This document shows positions 32,651-45,102 of a DNA stretch of 64,000 nt, in pieces. Below the pieces are notes generated by a model, which was not told the origin of the DNA, did no database searches, and saw nothing but the letters and a program-made list of their open reading frames with translations. Origin of the DNA: Pogonophryne albipinna. Taxonomy: Eukaryota > Chordata > Actinopteri > Perciformes > Artedidraconidae. Numbering within the stretch: position 1 is the first letter of the stretch; the number at the start of each line of letters is the position of its first letter. The stretch is taken from NCBI GenBank assembly GCA_028583405.1, contig CM053251.1, positions 4,061,271 through 4,125,270 of the forward strand, read 5' to 3'. The position numbers were made by a program, and so were the translations under genes.

Positions 32651-35373
32651 TCAAAACATTGTGATGATAGAGATGAGGCAGAAGCATGTGACCTGATAAG
32701 GAATGGGTCTTTGGTCCTTTTGGGTGACTTGAAGTCTTGAAACACTTTTGTGACGGTAAAAAAACCCACATTACAATGTTCTGTTTTTAAAGATTTAGTC
32801 CTTTGCATATATCCAAGGCAGAGCAGGCTTGAGCCCCTTCAGGTCAAACTGGAGGTGGTATGGTGTGGATTAGTAAAATGAACATTGACATTTTCTACTG
32901 GAGGATGATTGACAGTGCTGTGGAGCAAGAACAACGATGTCCGGAGCCTCATTATCCTGCTTACTTCTGCATGCTCTGAATGGCTGAAGGAGAGGGCTCA
33001 CACTGAGCAGCACTGAACTCTGGGTGTTTGGGGCTTACAGAGCTCTGAAGAGCAGGACCTTCTGTTCACTGTTTGCTGAGTGATGGATGGAGCTCATCGC
33101 TACTCAGGGTCTCTGTCCCGGACTCTGTGGGCACTTTGTTATTCAGTAAAACAGTAAAGAAGTGGTCAATGCAGGTGAAAGAGCTATGGCCTCCTCTCTG
33201 TCACTGCAAAGACTGAAGGTTTCAAACAAAAAATCATTTGAGGCTTTTTACTGCCATCAAACTCGCCATTTGTCATTTCTGCAAAATGATAGACTTTCCA
33301 GAGTCCGGACGGACGGATGGGCCAGAGGGTGAGTGATGGGTGTCCAGGAGGATATCTGATCGAAATGAAAAGATATTTCCCATCACTCAAATGTCAGAGT
33401 AATGGCTTCCTTTGTGCTCGAAATGTGTGCGACTTTCCTTCTTTTATTGTTTCCCCTGAGGCTGAAATTCTCTTTTCGGGCCGCTATTACCATGTTAATG
33501 AGGTAATTCCAAGAATCCAGTGGAGTTAAAACAGCCGTGTCACCTCCATTAACATTTCATCTCTTACCAGAAAGACATATTCTTTTTGTAAATGTCGCTC
33601 CTCGTCATGCGTGGAAGAGCTCTTGTCTTGTCTAATATTTTCAGTTGTTTAGGAGTTGTTGTTTTCTCTGCTGATGCCAAATTCAGAAAGGTCAGAGGAA
33701 AGCGTTTGCCCTGGATTAGACGTCAAAGCTGACAGAAGTAGAAAGGAGGTGCGTTTGTTTCTGTGTAAAGGATGAAGGTGCAGTGATTTGATATTCAGGA
33801 AAGCTCTCTGTCCGACACAGGGTCCGTGTCGAGGTTCAGTGGCTGCAGAGTCCAGCAGGTGTTCAACATTTAGCTCCATCTTCCTCTGAGCCCTCTGTGT
33901 TTGTGCTCCACCGGCCACAGTGTCAGGGGCGTCGGCTCTTAAATGCCAAAGCGGAGGAAAACCTGCCCGATGCTTTCAAACTGCTGCGCTCCCTCTCTGT
34001 GTTGAGAGTTACCTCACCACACATTATCTCCTCAGGGATTAATGCACTCCGCCTCGGAGAGCCTTCCCTCTCATTTCCCCTCTTCAGACGACTGTAATTA
34101 CCCTGCTTTTCACGCTGAGCCCCCCCCCACAGTAACAAGTGTCTGTGTCAGCGGCTGCAGGGATAAGGACTATCAGGAGGAGCTCCAGGGGAACAAAGGG
34201 CTGCAGGCCCTCTGATGCCTGTGGAGCAGCTACAGCACATTTAAAAGAGTCACTTTAAATATGTATGAGGCTCAAACTACTCTATTACTAATGATAGAGA
34301 TATCAAATACCAACTAAAGAGCCACTGTGAAGCTCAGTCTGTGTAATGCGGCCGTACGTCAGGATTCTTAAAGATATCTGCCGTAAATTGACTTCAGACT
34401 CGGTTAGTACCAGATCATTTCACCATCAGAGAGACACTGCTCAGAGACGCTGAGGCCAAGCTGGAGGCGGGCTGAAGTTTTCAAGCAGAAGCACTGTAAA
34501 CTTTTAAAATATAAAACTGTTGATGATATACGTCTTAAGCCTGCATCTACTTTAGGAATATCAACTTACTTTACAAAGTACACATCGTTACTCTTCTTTT
34601 TGCTCTGGTTTTGGTCTCTACACCAATAACCAAATACTAGGACATCTATTTGACCCGTCATCTGTACCATGGCCACATGCTCAATGATGCACCTAACAGC
34701 TGAGCTATACGAGTCGTTATCAGCTCTTCACGCACTCGTGCAAAGAGGTCTTTGTTTGGATTTCGATGCATGTTTATTCACGCTGTTACGGTACTGGTAA
34801 GTTTGTAGCGACCATAAAGAAAGATTTACAGCAATAATTCATTATATATCTTAAGAAGTCCTGTTGGATATGGGACAATACTAAAGAAATCCAATCTCCA
34901 CATTATAGGTTTTCTAAGAATTTCAATATATTTCTGCTTAAAATGTTCCTCACTCCGACCAGAAGTGGTGTCACTGCACAGGAAACCCTCCTAAATGTAT
35001 TGCAACACCTTTTTTCTAATTTCCAATCTTGGAAAAATTATTAAAATAAATGTCTTGCTTCAGAGATTTGCTGCAATTTAAAATATAATCTTGTCCAGGG
35101 TTAGGGTTAGGGCGACCCTGACTATAACCCTTTGCAAAAAAGTAATTTGATTGTACAGTTATGAGAAAGTAAACAAAATGTCAGCTCCATTTTGATTAGA
35201 ACTTTCATATTTTCCTAATATTTGGCATAACAAATCCGTCATATATTTGCTGACATTTTCAAGGGTACGCTTCAGAATGGCTAGGATGTCAAGTAATTTC
35301 ACGATCTCGCTTCAATATCTCAAACTAAGTTGAAAAGTAGGCAGTCAGTCCACCAACTGTTGTAGGTAAAGCA
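32651..35373. other. Long non-coding, largely unique stretch
   Basis: About 2.7 kb with no clear transposon ends. The 33180-33530 segment looks unusually unique and balanced in composition. A single GGGTTAGGGTTAGGG patch is at 35099-35113. Short frames carry no domains. Confidence 0.4.
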
Positions 35374-35378
35374 CAATT

Positions 35379-35894
35379 TGTCATGATTCTTGTGTTATGT
35401 CACGTTTTTAGTTTGGTGTGTCTGGTCATGGGTGTTTTGCTGTTCTGTTCTCCCTGTCATGTTTTCCTCCTTGTATATTGTCTGGTCCTTCTCCCTGTGT
35501 TTTCCTCCCTGTCGTTAGTTTCCCTGGTGTGTCTGATTGTGTTCACCTGTACCCCTTGTGTGTCTCCTGTGCTCATCATCACCAGCCCCGCACCTGATTG
35601 GTTTCACCTGTGTCTGTTGTCTGTGTTTGAATTCCCCTGTCTCCCAGTGTCAGTTCGTCTTGTCTCTTGCATGGTCAGGTCTATGCTCTTTTGTGCTCAA
35701 GAAAAGTTGTGTTCCTCACCACGTCATTGATTTTCATTTTGTTCTCCATTTTTTGTCATCTCATCCTGAGATTAGTTAGTGACCATTTTTTGTTCATCGT
35801 GTTTTGGAAAAATAAAGTATCTTACCAATACTTTACCTCTGTCTCCCGGGTCGTGCAATTGGGTCCTACCTCTTAAGTGTCTGAGTTCGTAACA
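35379..35894 (+). mobile_element. Solo LTR, Gypsy-like
   Basis: Starts TGTCATGATTCTTG and ends GTTCGTAACA (TG...CA), flanked by an exact 5-bp duplication CAATT (35374-35378, 35895-35899). AATAAAG is at 35810-35816 near the 3' side, giving the + orientation. Pyrimidine-rich U3-like body. No internal region or second LTR adjoins, so it is a solo LTR left by LTR-LTR recombination. The 115-residue frame inside is a shadow. Confidence 0.85.
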
Positions 35895-35899
35895 CAATT

Positions 35900-36174
35900 G
35901 ATGCATGTCATTACAAAATGAGATAGACCATAGGGTCACAGTTCAGCTAGACAATGTTTTAATGCTGTTGTGAAACCGGTCAATTAATGGAGGGTTATTC
36001 CTCTTTTGAAAAAGTGAAATCATGGTTGTTGGATACTGAGCGGCAGATGAAGGCCTTGTGCTGTTGAGATGAAGTACACTAATGTTGACGGAGTAATAGA
36101 AGCTAAAGCGTTGTTGTCAGAGTTGTGTGCAGGGATCGGACCGAGCGTGAGTCACAGTAATTGGCTCTCATCTC
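35900..36174. other. Non-coding flank of the triplication
   Basis: Nothing recognised. The last bases, CATCTC, differ from the sequence that precedes the later copies. Confidence 0.5.
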
Positions 36175-37673
36175 AGCGGTGGAGAACAACATCCATTAAC
36201 AGCTTTAGATGGAGGCAGCGCTTGATTACAGAGGGGGAAGCTGTGAATACTTATTGAGCTGAAACTCTGTGTGTGATGCTCGTACAATAACAAACGCGTA
36301 TGTGTCTTTTACTGTAAGGTCTACTATGTATCCAGGTAGTGGAAATTGTTTCATTTGATAATTTTTATACTTAATTGTTGTTTTTCAATCACATTTACAT
36401 CTACTTAAAATTCTTTCACATAATTTGCCATTTTGACCAAAACCAAAACAATTTATGGCTCGATATGTCGTGGAGTCAGAAAATATATTATGCTTTCCAG
36501 AAAAGTCTTTATACTTTCCTGGGTGCTGTTGTTCAAATCAATTTTTAAAAAAACGCTGCAGAAACACATCCCCAGTGATTTCATTTGTAACAAAGCCAAC
36601 ATCCAGAGTGAGTTTATACAAGTCTATTAACAACAATTGACACTAATAATATCATTAGGTATACAATATGACGTTTTTATTGCCTTCAGTCATCTATAAA
36701 GCATTAAAGAATGAAACATGAAGCTTTCTTCTGACAACGCTGATTAGTCTCCATCAGGATCAGCCTGTAATGAGCCGTTCATCTTAACAACACCACATGA
36801 TTACAGCATCCATTCATCCACATTGTAGCGTAGGTGTTATCCCTGAACGGATGCATTTAATTTGGGGGCCAGACAGAGTAATATTTAATATAGCCAGCTG
36901 TCAAAAAATGATATGCTTAAACACGCAGAAACAGAGGGATAGCCCGGTGACCTAGCTACTGGAGTTTACAAAGGAAAAATAATAATCAACCAATTCACTT
37001 TCAACATAAAATGTCTGTATTTTTTTACCCCAAATAATAATCAGTACATTAAACAAACAACTCATGTCACAGACCATTTATCAGAACAACTTAAATCCAG
37101 TAGATACAAAAACACAAACAAATATGTCACATTAACTCACAAAACATCAATCACTTATGTGACTCCGAGAGCCTACGATTGTTTACATCATGGGGATTGA
37201 CTGTGAGTGAGTGGGGGGGGGAAGAAGTCTTTTGTTGTAATTTGTCACTCAGGGTAAGAGTGTAGTTCAGGGGATAGGGATGTGTGAAAGTAAACTTGTA
37301 AAGTTCTGTTTTTCCAGTCCAGAGTGTGGTGTGTGGGTGTAGAGTGCAAGAGGAGGGGAAATGATATTGATGTAGTGAGAATAACTTATCTGAGGGTGAC
37401 AGGCCGGAGTAGATCACCGGGTTGCAGGTTTTAACTGGGAAGGGGAATGTTTCCCCAACAGCTCCTGGGTTCAGTAGCAAAACTCCCAAAAATAGCCTGA
37501 TTTCTCTGATGAAGTCCATAAGAATCCACTTTCTTCCTTGTTAGATCCGACTGTCACCGCCCTATCTGCAGTGCGCATGTGCGAGATGGTCCGCCATATT
37601 GGACAACTCCGTACGGCAACCTTGACACAGTGGCTTTTGGCAAAGCTCAAAAAGAAAACTCGAGAGGGATGAG
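36175..37673. repeat. 1.5-kb tandem segment, copy 1
   Basis: First of three head-to-tail copies beginning AGCGGTGGAGAACAACATCC and ending GAGGGATGAG. It differs from copies 2 and 3 at about six places: TCTACTT/TTCACTT near 36406, CCATTTT/CCCTTTT near 36429, GCCG/GCCA near 36775, GTAATA/GGAATA near 36879, one extra G in the run near 37213, and GATGTGTG/GAAATGTG near 37279. No gene; frames such as 37151-37519 (-) recur only because the DNA is repeated. Confidence 0.97.
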
Positions 37674-37677
37674 AACA

Positions 37678-39175
37678 AGCGGTGGAGAACAACATCCATT
37701 AACAGCTTTAGATGGAGGCAGCGCTTGATTACAGAGGGGGAAGCTGTGAATACTTATTGAGCTGAAACTCTGTGTGTGATGCTCGTACAATAACAAACGC
37801 GTATGTGTCTTTTACTGTAAGGTCTACTATGTATCCAGGTAGTGGAAATTGTTTCATTTGATAATTTTTATACTTAATTGTTGTTTTTCAATCACATTTA
37901 CATTCACTTAAAATTCTTTCACATAATTTGCCCTTTTGACCAAAACCAAAACAATTTATGGCTCGATATGTCGTGGAGTCAGAAAATATATTATGCTTTC
38001 CAGAAAAGTCTTTATACTTTCCTGGGTGCTGTTGTTCAAATCAATTTTTAAAAAAACGCTGCAGAAACACATCCCCAGTGATTTCATTTGTAACAAAGCC
38101 AACATCCAGAGTGAGTTTATACAAGTCTATTAACAACAATTGACACTAATAATATCATTAGGTATACAATATGACGTTTTTATTGCCTTCAGTCATCTAT
38201 AAAGCATTAAAGAATGAAACATGAAGCTTTCTTCTGACAACGCTGATTAGTCTCCATCAGGATCAGCCTGTAATGAGCCATTCATCTTAACAACACCACA
38301 TGATTACAGCATCCATTCATCCACATTGTAGCGTAGGTGTTATCCCTGAACGGATGCATTTAATTTGGGGGCCAGACAGAGGAATATTTAATATAGCCAG
38401 CTGTCAAAAAATGATATGCTTAAACACGCAGAAACAGAGGGATAGCCCGGTGACCTAGCTACTGGAGTTTACAAAGGAAAAATAATAATCAACCAATTCA
38501 CTTTCAACATAAAATGTCTGTATTTTTTTACCCCAAATAATAATCAGTACATTAAACAAACAACTCATGTCACAGACCATTTATCAGAACAACTTAAATC
38601 CAGTAGATACAAAAACACAAACAAATATGTCACATTAACTCACAAAACATCAATCACTTATGTGACTCCGAGAGCCTACGATTGTTTACATCATGGGGAT
38701 TGACTGTGAGTGAGTGGGGGGGGAAGAAGTCTTTTGTTGTAATTTGTCACTCAGGGTAAGAGTGTAGTTCAGGGGATAGGGAAATGTGAAAGTAAACTTG
38801 TAAAGTTCTGTTTTTCCAGTCCAGAGTGTGGTGTGTGGGTGTAGAGTGCAAGAGGAGGGGAAATGATATTGATGTAGTGAGAATAACTTATCTGAGGGTG
38901 ACAGGCCGGAGTAGATCACCGGGTTGCAGGTTTTAACTGGGAAGGGGAATGTTTCCCCAACAGCTCCTGGGTTCAGTAGCAAAACTCCCAAAAATAGCCT
39001 GATTTCTCTGATGAAGTCCATAAGAATCCACTTTCTTCCTTGTTAGATCCGACTGTCACCGCCCTATCTGCAGTGCGCATGTGCGAGATGGTCCGCCATA
39101 TTGGACAACTCCGTACGGCAACCTTGACACAGTGGCTTTTGGCAAAGCTCAAAAAGAAAACTCGAGAGGGATGAG
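37678..39175. repeat. 1.5-kb tandem segment, copy 2
   Basis: Joined to copy 1 through a 4-base AACA filler (37674-37677). Nearly identical to copy 3; I see only two substitutions between them. Confidence 0.97.
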
Positions 39176-39179
39176 AACA

Positions 39180-40677
39180 AGCGGTGGAGAACAACATCCA
39201 TTAACAGCTTTAGATGGAGGCAGCGCTTGATTACAGAGGGGGAAGCTGTGAATACTTATTGAGCTGAAACTCTGTGTGTGATGCTCGTACAATAACAAAC
39301 GCGTATGTGTCTTTTACTGTAAGGTCTACTATGTATCCAGGTAGTGGAAATTGTTTCATTTGATAATTTTTATACTTAATTGTTGTTTTTCAATCACATT
39401 TACATTCACTTAAAATTCTTTCACATAATTTGCCCTTTTGACCAAAACCAAAACAATTTATGGCTCGATATGTCGTGGAGTCAGAAAATATATTATGCTT
39501 TCCAGAAAAGTCTTTATACTTTCCTGGGTGCTGTTGTTCAAATCAATTTTTAAAAAAACGCTGCAGAAACACATCCCCAGTGATTTCATTTGTAACAAAG
39601 CCAACATCCAGAGTGAGTTTATACAAGTCTATTAACAACAATTGACACTAATAATATCATTAGGTATACAATATGACGTTTTTATTGCCTTCAGTCATCT
39701 ATAAAGCATTAAAGAATGAAACATGAAGCTTTCTTCTGACAACGCTGATTAGTCTCCATCAGGATCAGCCTGTAATGAGCCATTCATCTTAACAACACCA
39801 CATGATTACAGCATCCATTCATCCACATTGTAGCGTAGGTGTTATCCCTGAACGGATGCATTTAATTTGGGGGCCAGACAGAGGAATATTTAATATAGCC
39901 AGCTGTCAAAAAATGATATGCTTAAACACGCAGAAACAGAGGGATAGCCCGGTGACCTAGCTACTGGAGTTTACAAAGGAAAAATAATAATCAACCAATT
40001 CACTTTCAACATAAAATGTCTGTATTTTTTTACCCCAAATAATAATCAGTACATTAAACAAACAACTCATGTCACAGACCATTTATCAGAACAACTTAAA
40101 TCCAGTAGATACAAAAACACAAACAAATATGTCACATTAACTCACAAAACATCAATCACTTATGTGACTCCGAGAGCCTACGATTGTTTACATCATGGGG
40201 ATTGACTGTGAGTGAGTGGGGGGGGAAGAAGTCTTTTGTTGTAATTTGTCACTCAGGGTAAGAGTGTAGTTCAGGGGATAGGGAAATGTGAAAGTAAACT
40301 TGTAAAGTTCTGTTTTTCCAGTCCAGAGTGTGGTGTGTGGGTGTAGAGTGCAAGAGGAGGGGAAATGATATTGATGTAGTGAGAATAACTTATCTGAGGG
40401 TGACAGGCCGGAGTAGATCACCGGGTTGCAGGTTTTAACTGGGAAGGGGAATGTTTCCCCAACAGCTCCTGGGTTCAGTGGCAAAACTCCCAAAAATAGC
40501 CTGATTTCTCTGATGAAGTCCATAAGAATCCACTTTCTTCCTTGTTAGATCCGACTGTCACCGCCCTATCTGCAGTGCGCATGTGCGAGATGGTCCGCCA
40601 TATTGGACAACTCCGTATGGCAACCTTGACACAGTGGCTTTTGGCAAAGCTCAAAAAGAAAACTCGAGAGGGATGAG
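39180..40677. repeat. 1.5-kb tandem segment, copy 3
   Basis: Joined to copy 2 through the same AACA filler (39176-39179). After GGATGAG at 40671-40677 the sequence departs into unique TTATTG DNA. Differences from copy 2 are AGTGGC for AGTAGC near 40479 and TATGG for TACGG near 40617. Confidence 0.97.
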
Positions 40678-40782
40678 TTATTGTTATTACAACGTGACTT
40701 CACTATTATTTAACAACTCTTTTTATTGGGTTCTTTTATTTGGGGTTAAGTACATTGTCAGAATAAGTGAGAAATGAATTTA

Positions 40783-40868
40783 ACTTCTGTTAGACAGCTA
40801 TCATACTGAATACATATTTACTGTGAATGTATGCAAAAATGTATGGCATATGGCTGTCTAACAGAAGT
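40783..40868. other. Imperfect hairpin, 16-bp perfect base stem
   Basis: ACTTCTGTTAGACAGC (40783-40798) and its exact complement (40853-40868) enclose 54 nt whose flanks also pair partly (TATCATACTGAATACAT with ATGTATGGCATATG). Size and shape resemble a microRNA precursor, but also a very short MITE. No expression evidence is available. Confidence 0.4.
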
Positions 40869-41714
40869 GTAAGGTAACCGTTTCAATAAGGATACATCTA
40901 TTACAGGTTGAGGTAGCAACCATGGTGGAACAGCTGATAACAACGCTGTCGGACCGACTTCCTCTTGGTTCTTTCTCTTCTTTTTGAACGACATGCTGTC
41001 CTCCTTTTAACAGCACACAGGTGCCAATCATTTCCTTGATTGGTTTCCTCCAGCTTCTCTCAGGGGTGGCTTGATTAGCCACTCCCCTTTTTCTCAGGGA
41101 ATCTGTCGGTGTGTGTTTACTTTCCCCCCTGTCCTGCTACAACATTGTTACACTGTTCATTCATCTCCTACTGTATGGTGCCATTACAGCTGAAAGGCCT
41201 GCTTCCACCTGGGGACATGAAGCATGCCTCTCTGTGATTAGTGCCACTCGCTAATATCCACAGACTCAAAAGGAATGATGATGGAGCTGTGACAAATGTT
41301 TGATTTAAAGGTTTCTTTGTGTATTACCTTATTCAATGACATCATGTATTTCTCTATTGCTGATTATTTCCCCGTCTCAGCCTCAGTGCGCTCTCGTCCT
41401 TCTGTCTTTAACAACTCAACACTTTTTCTCCCAGACGAACAGATGGGAAATGATAATCTATCTCCAGCTGCGTGTGATATTGTGATATCCTCAGCGTGGT
41501 TTTAACTGTCGACCCCTCAGCTGTGTTTTCCACTCTGGAGAAGAGTTTGGACACATCTCCTTTTACGATTTTGACCCTCAATAATGTTTACACTCGTGCC
41601 GAGAGAGGAGACGTTCCTGTGTTAAACTGCAGTGTAACGTCAAAGGCCTGCTTTCACTTTGCTGACATTTAACCTGCCGAATCATTGATACAACTCTACA
41701 CCTCTGCTCCTGAG
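40869..41714. other. Non-coding stretch
   Basis: No element ends or coding exons recognised. Confidence 0.45.
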
Positions 41715-41715
41715 T

Positions 41716-41795
41716 AGGGCTGCACGATTTGCGGAAATAATCTAATTGCGATTTTTCTGACAGCTATTGCGATTCGATTTGCGATATTTGTTTTT
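41716..41795. mobile_element. hAT left-end fragment (TAGGGCTGCACGATT)
   Basis: TAGGGCTGCACGATTTGCGG and repeats of TTGCGAT resemble a fish hAT terminus. It is cut by the MITE that starts at 41796, and no right end is found. Confidence 0.5.
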
Positions 41796-41941
41796 AAGCG
41801 ACCCAACGGAAGTTTATTGTAAAATGCGGCCATATCTCCGGCTAGGAAGGTCGTATCGACGTGCTCCCGTCTCGAGCACCCCCACAGCCCGAGCTACGAG
41901 TGAAAGAACTAAACTTACATGAAACTTCCGTTGGGTTGCTT
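41796..41941. mobile_element. 146-bp MITE
   Basis: AAGCGACCCAACGGAAGTTT (41796-41815) and its inverted copy at 41922-41941 match at 19 of 20 positions. No coding capacity; target duplication unclear. Confidence 0.7.
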
Positions 41942-42113
41942 TAAAGTCAAGCTTCAGTTTAAGATTCACCCTGTAATAGAAACATGTGATTGAGCTTTAC
42001 TAACCTGACTCAGATGGTTTGTTTCATCAAACACTTTCAAAAATACTAGGCAGCTGATTGGATCAATCTGTCTATCACCTACTATCATGGGCCACTTCTG
42101 ATTGATTAACAAT

Positions 42114-42811
42114 AGGCGCATTCACACCGCAGTACTTTTCCCACAAAGGTTCATGAGAACTTAGTTCATGAGAACTCTTTTGTCGCGTTCACACCAAAAA
42201 GAGCCGGTACTAAAATTAGTTCATGAGAACCTTTTTACCCCCACGAAAGTCCCTGCTAGAGAGCAGGGACTTTCGTGGGGCTCTCTTGTGAGAAAAGAGC
42301 TATATTTCTGATTGGCTGGGCGGATTGCAAACCACGCCCCGTAAAACTCCCAAAAAGTTTTGTGAAGCTGCCATTTTATTATCCTCGCATTAGCATTATT
42401 AGCATTAGCCCATTGCAGAAACGCAGAGAGACTAACTTATGGCAACACAAAATAAAACATGGGAGCGGTGGAGATGAGGAGGTGTCGGCGTTCTGGCGAT
42501 TTACTCGAAAGGCTTCAGTAGAAGCTGCTGGGACTCCCAGCAGCTTCTACTGAAGCCAGTCCCCAACTCCGGGGACTTCCGGCCGGGGACTTTGGGCGGC
42601 AGTATACGCCGTGAAGTGGTTTGCGGCCTGCCAGTAAACCCAAAGCAGAAGAAGAAGAAGTGACGTCAGCGGCTTCATTTGCCTAATCCTCCCCCAGGGA
42701 CTTATTCCGGTGTGAACGCGATCTGTACATAGTTCATGAGAACTAAAGAGTTCTCATGAACTATGTTCTCATGAACCTTTGTGGGAAAAGTACTGCGGTG
42801 TGAATGCGCCT
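42114..42811. mobile_element. Non-autonomous TIR element with three internal hairpins
   Basis: TAGGCGCATTCACACCGCAG at 42113 and its complement ending at 42812 start inverted repeats of about 48 bp. The TSD is ambiguous (TA or AAT). Inside are three near-perfect hairpins: 42239-42257/42262-42280 (19-bp arms), 42511-42532/42536-42557 (22-bp arms, 3-nt loop) and 42728-42744/42749-42765 (17-bp arms). No transposase. Confidence 0.8.
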
Positions 42812-42990
42812 AATGGCTGGTACATGTGGAGCACAGCACTTCTGATTGGTGTGGATGACTGACACACAAGAACAGATCTTATTTCCTGCAATGCTAACTT
42901 CCGGATCATAAACCTGAGCCTGAATAAATGACACTACTTTCAGATATTATCTTTAAACTGTTTAAGTTCAAGCCTTGTTTTAAAATGTAG

Positions 42991-44431
<1,441 letters not shown>

Positions 44432-45102
44432 ACGGAGCCCCCTAGGAGACATGGAGAAGAACATTTTTTTTATTTGAAAACAAAAATAATAATAATGTTT
44501 TGCGACATCTCGCAAAACCTTTAATTTAGCTCAATGTACTTCCTGGTCAGTTCGGCTGCTACGGCAACACAGAAACCACAACAATGGAGCGGTTCATCGA
44601 TTTTACTTTGAGCTTGGCCTAAAATATAAAGATATAACATCAGTGCTTGGCAATAGGCACGGGTTTCACACATAGACTGTATATATAAAGGGTTTCACAT
44701 AAGTGTAGACACCTCAAGAGAACACTCAGAGCGAGGGGACATGCACGTCCGTCTGAGCTGAGTTATTGACAGATTCGAATTTCGCGGATCAATAACTCAT
44801 GAACATAACGTTGTAAAAATACAAACAACATGACTTTACAATCATAGCAAGATAGACAACGAGCTACAGAGTCGTTTTTATCAGAACAGTTCGATACGCG
44901 CCGTCATCCGAGCTAAACATCAAGAATTGGTAACAATCTGCAGCTGGAGGAGGGAGAGGAGTGCTTAGGGACCGTCTACAAACTGCAACGGGGTTTTGCG
45001 AGATATCGCAAAAGTATTGCGAGATCTCGCAATACTTTATTTGTATTTTTTTTGTTCAACATTTTTTTATTTTTCTTCTCCATGTCCCCTAGGGGGCTCC
45101 GT
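44432..45102. mobile_element. TIR element, 671 bp, with palindromic subterminal motifs
   Basis: ACGGAGCCCCCTAGG (44432) and CCTAGGGGGCTCCGT (ending 45102) start inverted repeats of about 30 bp. Flanking octamers TATACTGT and AATACTGT match at 7 of 8, suggesting hAT-like duplication. Subterminally TTGCGAGATCTCGCAA-type motifs recur. A perfect 28-bp palindrome spans 45011-45038. Confidence 0.7.

Noticed and set aside
35099..35113. Telomere-like GGGTTAGGGTTAGGG
   Set aside because: Only about two and a half units; no array and no sign of a chromosome end or fusion.
35383..35876. Hydrophobic 115-residue frame as a membrane protein
   Set aside because: Lies wholly within the solo LTR; the hydrophobicity comes from its pyrimidine-rich sequence.
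36433..40523. Three repeated sets of 60-122 residue frames as a gene family
   Set aside because: They recur only because the DNA is triplicated; frames vary with a G-run length change and have no domain.
42275..42553. 92-residue frame adjoining the CNTNAP exon
   Set aside because: It runs through the hairpins of a MITE and ends there.
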